A DNA stretch of 64,000 bases, taken from Farysia itapuensis (taxonomy: Eukaryota > Basidiomycota > Ustilaginomycetes > Ustilaginales > Ustilaginaceae). Of the stretch, positions 11,336-19,023 are shown one piece after another; positions within the stretch are counted from its first letter, which is position 1, and each line of letters starts with the position of its first letter. Below the pieces are notes generated by a model. The model made no database searches, was not told the origin of the DNA, and saw only the letters and a program-made list of their open reading frames with translations. The position numbers and the translations under genes are program-made. The DNA lies in assembly GCA_023212645.1 (NCBI GenBank), contig JALBYC010000007.1, positions 1 to 64,000 of the forward strand. The letters run 5' to 3'.

Positions 11336-13177
11336 TCAAAGTTGACGTGCTGCGTCACGCTCTTGCTCGGCTCGCTGGCAGCGTTTCTTCCAGGCCTCGA
11401 CCTCGTCCTGAAGGGACTCGATCTGCTCGTGGAGGAGGCGCAGCTCTTCCGCTTTGCGATGTCGCGATCGACGGGCGGCCAGAGTGTTGGAAAGACGCTT
11501 GGCAATGCGCGGGTCCTTTTCGCGGCGGATAGCAGCCTCTTCTTCGGCAAACACATCATCATCCTCCTCGACAGCCGTGTCTCGTCGAGACGTAGCCGAG
11601 GCAGAGTGATACGTCCGCTTTTGGATGGGCGCATCGAGTGGAAGCAGCTCAGTCGAGTCGAGTCGTCGCTTTGCGCCGCGGAAGTCAGACTTGACCGAAG
11701 GACCGAGGGAAGGCGACTTGCTGCCAGAGCTGTCGGCGCTTCCAGTATCGCCGGAGACAGGAGCAGGGGCAGCAGCGGGGGCTGCCGACGCAATGGAAAA
11801 GGCAAGCGGCGAGGCGGTCAAGGCTGGGGCGGAAACACCAGGAGTTGTCGAGCTGCTCGTCGAAAGCGTTGCACCCGCGTTGACGCTGGACAGCGCGGCA
11901 CGGCTGAGGGCATGGAAGAGAGTTGCTGCCCGGTCTTCCGCACCAGAGGACTTGCTGAGCTGGCTGAATGCCATCTCGGCGGGAAGCTTGCTGGTCTTGG
12001 TCTCAGGGAAGAGAGTGAAGTCGGATCCCATTTGAGAGCTGCCAAAGTCGCCAGAGCCGGTGAACTCGTTCTGAGGGAGCTCAAAGGGGCTAACGTTGGA
12101 AGATGCAGAGCCGTCCTGTTGGGGAAAGAGAGGGGCGCCGGCAATGCCAGGCACGCCAAGGTCATCTTCGTAACCGTCGAGAGGCAGAAGTGGGCTAGGG
12201 CCACAAGAGTCGAGCTCGAAAGACATCGAGTCGGTCAGCGCAGGAGAAGGATCAGTCCAGTCGGGCGAGGAGAGGAAGTCCTCGGCGGCCTGAGCCTGGA
12301 AGCCATGTCCAATCCATGAAGGGTCGTCAGCCGACATGGGGTTGAGACCGAAGGAGGCGTTGAAGCCGAGGTCGGTCTTGTCCATGTCAGAAAGACGTGC
12401 CTCGAAGGGCAGCGTCGGTAGAGTGCCGTCAGCAGTAGCAGGCATCGTCGAACGGAGTTGAGCGATGAGGTACTGGTAGTGACGAATCTGGTTGCGTCGA
12501 TGCTGTTCGGCCAGGGACGTAGAAAAAGTGTCCGAGCGCTGGCGAGAAGGCAATGAGACGGTGTGACGACGATCGGCGTGCGATGCGCTAGCTAGATGAG
12601 CTTGGGCAAAGGCTTGCTGGATCTGAGAAACGTGAGCCGGTGTCGTGGGAACGGCGGCGTGAGTTTGACGGACGGGACGGACGGCTGCCAGTGCAGACTG
12701 GAGATGTCGGAGAAGATTGGCTTGCGCGGACGGAGACGAGGGATTCGAGATCGCGGCTTCCAAAGGAGCACGAAGAGGAACACGGGGCACGGTAGAAGCG
12801 TGGACTTGGCCGGACGAGGGCTGTACGCTGATCAAAGACTGAGACGGATACGTCTGACTATTCAAAAAAGGTTGAAGCTCGGAGAAAGCGTTATCGTTGG
12901 TCGGGGGGTGGACGCCTTTCAAAAAGGGTGTTGGAGCACGCGAGGTACTGTTGCTGTTCTGATGATACTGGGGCTTGTGTTCGCTGGAGGCCGATGTAAG
13001 GCTCGGGGAGGAAGGTGGTGACAACCATGACGATTGAGTGTAGGACAGCTTGCGGTGAGCTGTCGGGTGAAAGTTGGTTTGGTTGGTCAAAGAAGACAAC
13101 GTAGAAATCAACCCGAAGGGAGGATTTGGTGACAGTGTGGTAGTTGGTAGAGGGGAAAAAGGGAACTGATGGGTCAA
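11336..13177 (-). CDS. Gcn4/Cpc1-like bZIP transcription factor (5' end unresolved)
   Basis: This is a probable general amino-acid-control activator of the Gcn4/CpcA type. The last 70 residues form a bZIP: a basic region with KRLSNTLAARRSRHRK preceded by EKDPRIA, then a short leucine-zipper coiled coil ending at RDAARQL. The preceding ~540 codons are Ser/Pro/Asn-rich and low in hydrophobic structure. They include acidic patches such as DPSWIGHG and SPDWTDPSPAL, as in activation domains. The frame is open back to about 13333 but contains no ATG before the Met of STMPATADG (about codon 243). The start must therefore lie on an upstream spliced exon, or initiation is non-AUG. The coordinate given is only the end of the visible frame. 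The upstream leader carries short uORFs. Confidence 0.85.
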   Translation of the reverse strand: MTHQFPFSPLPTTTLSPNPPFGLISTLSSLTNQTNFHPTAHRKLSYTQSSWLSPPSSPSLTSASSEHKPQYHQNSNSTSRAPTPFLKGVHPPTNDNAFSELQPFLNSQTYPSQSLISVQPSSGQVHASTVPRVPLRAPLEAAISNPSSPSAQANLLRHLQSALAAVRPVRQTHAAVPTTPAHVSQIQQAFAQAHLASASHADRRHTVSLPSRQRSDTFSTSLAEQHRRNQIRHYQYLIAQLRSTMPATADGTLPTLPFEARLSDMDKTDLGFNASFGLNPMSADDPSWIGHGFQAQAAEDFLSSPDWTDPSPALTDSMSFELDSCGPSPLLPLDGYEDDLGVPGIAGAPLFPQQDGSASSNVSPFELPQNEFTGSGDFGSSQMGSDFTLFPETKTSKLPAEMAFSQLSKSSGAEDRAATLFHALSRAALSSVNAGATLSTSSSTTPGVSAPALTASPLAFSIASAAPAAAPAPVSGDTGSADSSGSKSPSLGPSVKSDFRGAKRRLDSTELLPLDAPIQKRTYHSASATSRRDTAVEEDDDVFAEEEAAIRREKDPRIAKRLSNTLAARRSRHRKAEELRLLHEQIESLQDEVEAWKKRCQRAEQERDAARQL

Positions 13178-13238
13178 GGAGTCAGTTTCTTTATCGTACT
13201 GTGACGGTAAAGAAGAAGAGTCTGAACGGGGGGACCGT

Positions 13239-13250
13239 TTAGAAGAACAT
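13239..13250 (-). promoter_or_regulatory. Three-codon upstream ORF (M-F-F-stop) before the bZIP ORF
   Basis: On the minus strand ATG TTC TTC TAA lies 61 nt before the open bZIP frame as given, and overlaps that frame's extended part out of register. Very short uORFs of this kind precede GCN4-type genes in yeasts and filamentous fungi, where they gate translation by eIF2 phosphorylation. A longer upstream frame of 60 codons begins at 13524. Whether either is in the mature leader depends on the unknown transcription start and splicing. Confidence 0.4.
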
Positions 13251-13746
13251 TGTGGGCCAACGGCGTGGTCAACAAGGTAAGAGCTATAGGATATGGTACG
13301 CTGGAGTTGCGCGGGGACAGCTGTATGTCACGAATTGGAAATCAGCAAGTGTCGTTTGGTGCGATTTCCAGGGGATGGCGAAAAAGCAAGATGTTGTTGC
13401 TTTTGGGATTGATGGTGTGAGAAGAAGAAGAAGATAAACGAAAAGCGGGACAGCAGCGAACGGGGGTCACTTGTTTATTATAGTGGGACAAGGTGAGACG
13501 GGGACGACAAGGTACACAGTCCATGTGCCTGACATGGTGTACCTAAAAAGCCACTCCCTGCGGCATTGGGCTTTGAAAATCCTCAATACAATTCGCCATG
13601 CATGTGAAGATCTGTAGTTCGCGCTAAATTAAAAAACTGCGTCGACCTATTTCGTTTCGACTGGGCGCCATGGCTTCCTCCTCCTCGACTCGCTTCTGAA
13701 AGAGCAAGAGGCCACGTCAACCGGACGTGGGACCAATCTATGTGCA

Positions 13747-13902
13747 TTATGATGGACGGACTTCCACGTCTACAATAGCGTCGCGCATGGAGAACACAGG
13801 TCCGGGTCCGCGGACACGTTCAGATTGACTGTAGCGACCTCTGCGGTTAGACGAAGATCGAGTCATAGATGCATGCTCCTTGCCGAGGCCAACGTGCTTT
13901 TT
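13747..13902 (-). CDS. Possible small protein gene, last exon only
   Basis: Minus-strand sequence after a good acceptor (ttatcttcccacag) encodes about 51 residues starting KKHVGLGKEHASMTR. The stretch is basic and Ser-rich, then ends MRDAIVDVEVRPS and a stop. A gtgagt donor follows ATGTATTATGGCCT about 58 nt upstream, but joining there does not keep this frame, so the first exon is not resolved. The coordinates cover only the exon I can see. No family was recognised; it could be non-coding. Confidence 0.25.
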   Translation of the reverse strand, partial: KKHVGLGKEHASMTRSSSNRRGRYSQSERVRGPGPVFSMRDAIVDVEVRPS

Positions 13903-14568
13903 CTGTGGGAAGATAAAAGATTGCCGACTTTCGACCACTCACAGGCCATAATACATATCCCCCCAATCTGGTAGTCCCGGCGGGGTTGTTGTCGCTTTGA
14001 GACATGTGTACAAATGAACGCTGAAAGCTGACAGCAGCTACCGGGTAACGGTAACGCGGACCCTCGAATGCGTATGGTTATTTGAGAGGCTTGGCGGGAC
14101 TGCGTATACGAGCGTGGAATCAAGTTGAAATCGCCGCTCTTTTCCCCTTGCGTTCCATGAGGGCGCCTCCCCGAGTCTCTGCAAGATGACTCGACAACTG
14201 TCGCGTCAATTTATCTGGGCACCATTCTCACACAGATCCGTCGATGTATCCTCCCCGCAATCTTCTGAGGCGGGAGCGCCTCATACACGCAAGCTCTGAC
14301 CTTAGTTTCCCAAGAGTTGGTGTGATAGCGCAGGCGTAACAATACACGCTGGAGACGAGCGGCGTCAAAATGAAGGACTTAGAATCGTAAAGTGCCGATT
14401 ATTATGCCGAGCGCGGCAGATGCTAATTGGCTCTCTAAATCCGAGGTATGGCGTGACGCGGTGATGGGTACCTCTTCGGTTCATGCATTTACGGCTCGCC
14501 TCAATACATCAGGGCAGGTGGGAAGACAGAATAGTTGAATTACTTAAGCATGACTATAGCGCGAGGGT

Positions 14569-16164
14569 TCACCATAGGTCGGCCACGGCTTCTGCATGCA
14601 GGTCGACGCTTCCAAAGCCAGCTTCCTCGGCACCTTGAGCAATCTCAGCCCAAACGCCCTTGTGGGGGTGGTGCTTGGGTTTGATGAAGCGGTCAATCGC
14701 GTGGAATACACCGTTGCTGGCAGGAATGTCTTGCAGGATGATGGGCACTCCCTGAACCACCATTCTGGTCTGCACGGGGCCCTTTCCGCCTGGGAAGAGG
14801 TGGTACCGGTAGACATCGACGTCCACCTGCTCATGCTCGCCTTTCTTGCCATGAATGGCAGGGAGGACCGAGTCGAAGGTGTACGAAGTCTTGTTACCTT
14901 CCGAAGTTACCTGCATAGTTGGCTCGATGGCCTTGTTGCCTGAGTGTGAGACGTGGTGCACGAAATCTGCATAGACAATATCAGATGGAAGAGAATGCAG
15001 CATGAAAACCTTCTGCAGCAAATGGAAGCCCCAGGGGCTGAAGAGATAGGCACGGAAGCCGAACGGCAATCGTGACCACGCCAAGTTAGTCGGGACAAAG
15101 ACGGTCTCAGCAGGAACGCCAGAAAAGTTTCGGCCAGCATGGTGGTGGTGACCACTCTCGTTCTTGCCATGGTGCATGGCGAGGCCAGTAAAACCCGTGT
15201 TGTCGGCATCCACATGCTTGTTTCCGTGATGTTCATGATGGTGGTTACGCCAGGGCCTATACTGGAAGTACTTGGAGATGTACACTTTTTGCATAGCCGA
15301 GGTCGAGGTAGAGAAAGTGGTCTGACCGAAGAACAAGCTTTGTAGGACATCCGGGGGCAAGATCAGGGGGAACTTGATGCCATGAACCAGTCCGTTTTTG
15401 GCCTTGATGTCGGGCTTGACCACGCGAGAATAGAAATTCAGATACACTCCGGGCACGGGAAGCAGACTTTTGCCGGTTCGGACACGCCAGTTGGTGCCGT
15501 CGTTGTTCTTGTGATCCTTGCCGGTCTTCAGCATGGTGGCAACGCTCGAATTACCAACGATATCCTGTGCATTTAACGAGGTCTTGGAGTCGACAAGGTG
15601 ATAAAGAGCCTCAGCATCGATCAAGTGCTTAATGATGGCGCGGCGACGCTCCCTGTCTTCGTCAGTGCCGTTGTGTTTCTGGTCGTGCTTGGTGACCGCA
15701 AAGTCGACCTCAAAGTCAGCAATGTGCTTCTGAATTACCTTCCAGTGCTGGACAGAAGCCTGGCTGGAGCCCATCTCGTTGTCATGGTCGTCGCCTCCGC
15801 GGTGATGGTGCCAGTTGAGGGGTGCAAAGAAAGTAAGGCCCTCTTTCTTCTTGAGAATGTCCTTTGTCGAATCCGAAGAGTAATTGAGAACATGTGCGAG
15901 CTGGGCGAATTCGTCGCTGTCATTGATGATCTCCCAGATCGATTTCTCTTCGCTGTCCTCGTACAGATTCTTGACCGAAGTGCCGAAACCCAGGAAGTTG
16001 GATAGAGCAGACGTGAGCCGGTTAGTTAGGGTCAGGGTGTTGGTGCCATAATTGTTGTCAAAGTAGAGCTGATTGTTGCTATTAGCGGAGGGAGCTGCGT
16101 TGGCGGTAGAGGCAACGCAAGTTGCGACAAGTGCCGCAACTGCGGGAATACGGAAGGTTCTCAT
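14569..16164 (-). CDS. Secreted fasciclin (FAS1)-domain protein, histidine-rich
   Basis: This is a 531-residue extracellular or vacuolar protein with FAS1-like repeats. Residues 1-23 form a signal peptide (MRTFRIPAVAALVATCVAS, cleavage after ANA). FAS1-type blocks are recognisable from phrases such as LTFFAPLN, AETVFVPTNLAWSRLPFG and HAIDRFIKP. The linkers are unusually His-rich (NWHHHRGGDDHD, RNHHHEHHGNKH, ESGHHHHAG). FAS1 proteins mediate adhesion or cell-wall interactions; the exact role here is unknown. The start is the ATG at 16164, because the frame upstream begins with TTG only and the signal peptide starts at this Met. A TATATAA lies about 60 bp upstream. Confidence 0.82.
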   Translation of the reverse strand: MRTFRIPAVAALVATCVASTANAAPSANSNNQLYFDNNYGTNTLTLTNRLTSALSNFLGFGTSVKNLYEDSEEKSIWEIINDSDEFAQLAHVLNYSSDSTKDILKKKEGLTFFAPLNWHHHRGGDDHDNEMGSSQASVQHWKVIQKHIADFEVDFAVTKHDQKHNGTDEDRERRRAIIKHLIDAEALYHLVDSKTSLNAQDIVGNSSVATMLKTGKDHKNNDGTNWRVRTGKSLLPVPGVYLNFYSRVVKPDIKAKNGLVHGIKFPLILPPDVLQSLFFGQTTFSTSTSAMQKVYISKYFQYRPWRNHHHEHHGNKHVDADNTGFTGLAMHHGKNESGHHHHAGRNFSGVPAETVFVPTNLAWSRLPFGFRAYLFSPWGFHLLQKVFMLHSLPSDIVYADFVHHVSHSGNKAIEPTMQVTSEGNKTSYTFDSVLPAIHGKKGEHEQVDVDVYRYHLFPGGKGPVQTRMVVQGVPIILQDIPASNGVFHAIDRFIKPKHHPHKGVWAEIAQGAEEAGFGSVDLHAEAVADLW

Positions 16165-16657
16165 ATCGTCTTGTCCTGAGAATGTACAGACAGGCCCTGT
16201 TCGCAAGAGAAGGTAGGCTTGTTATATACAGACGATGGCTTAGTGTTCTCAGGACAAGCCCCGGCACAACGCCCTCGTCATATTACAAAGGAGCTGACGA
16301 CGTCTTTCTCCACACACCCCAAAATGTGTCATGAGGTCTTTCGGCTCGATATATTTGTAATCAACGGCCTACCTCCATGCGGTCACTCGATATCCGCCTT
16401 TGTATATCACACGTGCTCTCGCGACTTCCATACATACTAAACACGCGCGGCGCCTCTGACAAACGCAACCCGGCGCCCGGCTGAAGCGCGCAGAATGGTG
16501 AAAGAAGCCAAGGCACGGTCTGCGCATCGCGCGCCAAATTCGTTGTTTGACATTTTTGATTGTTGCGGACCCCACACACTCCGCGGACCTGAACTCCTGA
16601 GTGGCGCTACTATAAATAATCTATTGTTCAAGTCCTGGCGAGATGTAGGAGCAGATT
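16165..16657. other. Intergenic region, fasciclin gene promoter
   Basis: About 490 bp between two minus-strand genes. It contains the TATA-like site listed below and a CG-rich stretch around 16440-16500. No gene is seen. Confidence 0.4.
16222..16228 (-). promoter_or_regulatory. TATA box candidate for the fasciclin gene
   Basis: TATATAA reads on the minus strand, 58 bp before the ATG of the secreted fasciclin protein. The spacing fits a short 5' UTR. This is a sequence match only. Confidence 0.35.
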
Positions 16658-18832
16658 TTACCATGGAACAAACTTTGGCCAAGTGCGGAGGTTGCCGTAG
16701 TAGTTTTGTAGATATCTAGGTGGAACTGGGTCCTCGCTTGCCTGTGTGCGGGGACTCGTGGAAACAGGATCAGACATCCAGAACCTGACACGCTCTTCAA
16801 GTGTAGTGCCAGGAACGGGCATATCTTGACAGAAAGGATGTTGCGAAAGAGGCATCTGCGCAGCTATGATTTCTTGCTCGTCGGATCCGCTGCTTGGCAT
16901 CTGTGCCTGTGTGCCAAAAGCCAGGACGTTGAGATTGCTCAGACTCGCCTGAGAAGCAGCAGAAGAGATTGGACACCATTGCGCTTGCTCTCTGACATTG
17001 ATGAACTTTTGATCTAGGCCACTTGCGAACGAAGACCAGGTCTGCATCATTGTGTAGCTGAGTTGACACTCACTCTGCGTCATGCCATCGCAAGAGGTAA
17101 TCCGACTGACCCGTGGTCCAATCTCGTTCTCCGGGTCGACACCGTACTCAGAAGATGACGATGTCCAAGGATGCCGACAGGAGCCAGCATCTTGTGTCGA
17201 GGAAGGTGATCCAGCGCCGTCCAAGCCAAAGACGAACGGAATGTCAAGTGTATGAAATGTACCCCACTCTGCAGCCATCTCGGGTATTACGGTGATGGCT
17301 TTCAAGAGCTGTTGTGATGGTCGATGTGCCATCAAATACGCGTAGACATCCACACTGTCATGTGTCTTCGGCTTCAAGGTTTGCTTAATCAGGTAATCGA
17401 GGATAGGAGCCGTGAATTGCGCATCGCCAGTGTATAGAGCGCAGGTGGCAAAAGCTTGTTTATCCAGCACTGCTTTCTGCTTGCGATTCGCTGTCAGAGC
17501 TGTCTTATTTGGTCCAAACTTGTACGTGGCCTGCATATCAATGGAAAGAGCAGGATGGAAAAGTTTTTGGTGACCGGCAAGTGCCTCGCTGGTCGCAATG
17601 AAAAAGTTGAACATGGTACCTTCGTCGGCACAAAGGCCAATGATTATGCCTGCCTTTCCGTTGCACAGCTCTGCCTTATCCGGTAAGGGCCCAAGGCAAC
17701 GTTCGAGAAAATCGGAGTCGACAAAGTCACCATCCCAGACGGGGCCCCATTGGTCAGTCAAGCTGGTTTTGTCACTCGGACGCATGTCCTCACGCGCGAG
17801 AGGCAGACGATCCACGTCTCCCGGCATCGGCGTATACTCAGACCGTGGACGCTTTCCGACCAGAGGCCTCAGCAGGTCGGTGATCTGCTGGGCTGAGACG
17901 TTCGACCGAAGATAGCTCAGACGAGCCACATCGTCATCTGGTACGTGTGCTGGACAAAGACGCTGAACGAGGTAGTCAAACGTTGCCTGCTGATTGACAG
18001 TGGTTCGGGGCACAAGTGTGGCAGCAACGCCGCTCTGCATGATTGCTTTATGGAACAGACCTTGGGGCACCCGTCTGGATAGCAGCAAGTAGTGGATGGC
18101 TATGCTGCCCGCGCTTTCCCCAAACACCGTTACTTTGTCTGCATCACCGTTGAAGTGACGAATCGAATGCTGAATCCACAGCAGGCCGGTCACCAGATCC
18201 CAGAGACCCCAGTTACCTGCTCCGACGTGTGTCTCCGAGTCTGCTCTTGGTTTGCTTTCGAATGCTTCTTTCGAAATGAGAGGCCAGTCTCCAACGTCAT
18301 CATTTGCCAGACTGCGACTACCAAGGAAGCCAAATGGGCCAACACGGTACGTGAGCGAGACTATGATGCATCCACTTTCGTAAGCCAATCGGGCACCATC
18401 ATGCAGCGGCCTTGAGCAATTACCGACTGAGAAGGCTCCCCCATAAATCCAGCATAGCACTGGACGGGGTTCTGTTGCCGGTGATTCTGGGGACCACACG
18501 TTCAAGTACAGACAGTCTTCTGATCGCTCAATCTGTGTTTTGGCAGATGATCGCCCCACGTACATCCCTTCCATACTGGCAAAGTCTTGGAACGGATCCG
18601 AGGCCCATCGAGAAGACCTGACAGATTCCCATGTTGGCAGGGGGCCTTGAGGTACCTTCCATCTTAGACTTTTGACCGGCGGCTGTGCGAACGGAATGCC
18701 CAAGTAGGCGAGCACAGAACCTCCTTGCGATCCAGGGACGAACGGCGGAAGATGGACACGACGCGGACGAAGTATCCCCTGTGCAGGAAGCTTGAGGTTG
18801 AACTCTGAGAATAGCGTGTCTGTCTGAGGCAT
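16658..18832 (-). CDS. Type-B carboxylesterase/lipase family protein
   Basis: This is a 724-residue alpha/beta hydrolase of the carboxylesterase-B family. It hydrolyses esters; the substrate is unknown. The early signatures are AYLGIPFAQPP and SEDCLYLNVW. The oxyanion-hole motif is WIYGGAF, the nucleophile elbow is FGESAGS (Ser240), the acid is in ADEGTMF, and the histidine is in GTFHTLDIPFVFG, matching the cholinesterase pattern. The first 31 codons of the open frame lack an ATG (the frame opens with GTG); the first ATG is at 18832 (MPQTDTLF). No signal peptide is visible, so the protein may be intracellular, or a 5' exon may be missing. Confidence 0.88.
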   Translation of the reverse strand: MPQTDTLFSEFNLKLPAQGILRPRRVHLPPFVPGSQGGSVLAYLGIPFAQPPVKSLRWKVPQGPLPTWESVRSSRWASDPFQDFASMEGMYVGRSSAKTQIERSEDCLYLNVWSPESPATEPRPVLCWIYGGAFSVGNCSRPLHDGARLAYESGCIIVSLTYRVGPFGFLGSRSLANDDVGDWPLISKEAFESKPRADSETHVGAGNWGLWDLVTGLLWIQHSIRHFNGDADKVTVFGESAGSIAIHYLLLSRRVPQGLFHKAIMQSGVAATLVPRTTVNQQATFDYLVQRLCPAHVPDDDVARLSYLRSNVSAQQITDLLRPLVGKRPRSEYTPMPGDVDRLPLAREDMRPSDKTSLTDQWGPVWDGDFVDSDFLERCLGPLPDKAELCNGKAGIIIGLCADEGTMFNFFIATSEALAGHQKLFHPALSIDMQATYKFGPNKTALTANRKQKAVLDKQAFATCALYTGDAQFTAPILDYLIKQTLKPKTHDSVDVYAYLMAHRPSQQLLKAITVIPEMAAEWGTFHTLDIPFVFGLDGAGSPSSTQDAGSCRHPWTSSSSEYGVDPENEIGPRVSRITSCDGMTQSECQLSYTMMQTWSSFASGLDQKFINVREQAQWCPISSAASQASLSNLNVLAFGTQAQMPSSGSDEQEIIAAQMPLSQHPFCQDMPVPGTTLEERVRFWMSDPVSTSPRTQASEDPVPPRYLQNYYGNLRTWPKFVPW

Positions 18833-19023
18833 CACGGGCAGGAAGCACAGGGCAATGCAGTGCTGAGATTCGCGTCTTTTGACATCAACACCCAACACGT
18901 CCACAAAACACTCCACACCAACCACATTTGCCCATCAGCTCTTTCCGTCCTCTATGCCCGACGTCTGATTCTCGGAGCGTTGGGATGCTGAACGATAGGA
19001 ATCAGTAGCCATCAGCTTAAGTT

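Larger units (their letters stand above)
13178..14568. other. Long intergenic region with bZIP leader and one possible small gene
   Basis: The first 350 bp are the presumed leader of the bZIP gene with upstream ATGs. A possible small minus-strand exon lies at 13747-13902 and is listed separately. From 14000 to 14568 I see only short frames and no repeats or RNA genes. Confidence 0.4.

Noticed and set aside
11282..12319. 345-codon plus-strand open frame
   Set aside because: It is antisense to the bZIP coding region; Arg/Gly-rich composition reflects the Ser/Pro/Ala-rich codons on the other strand.
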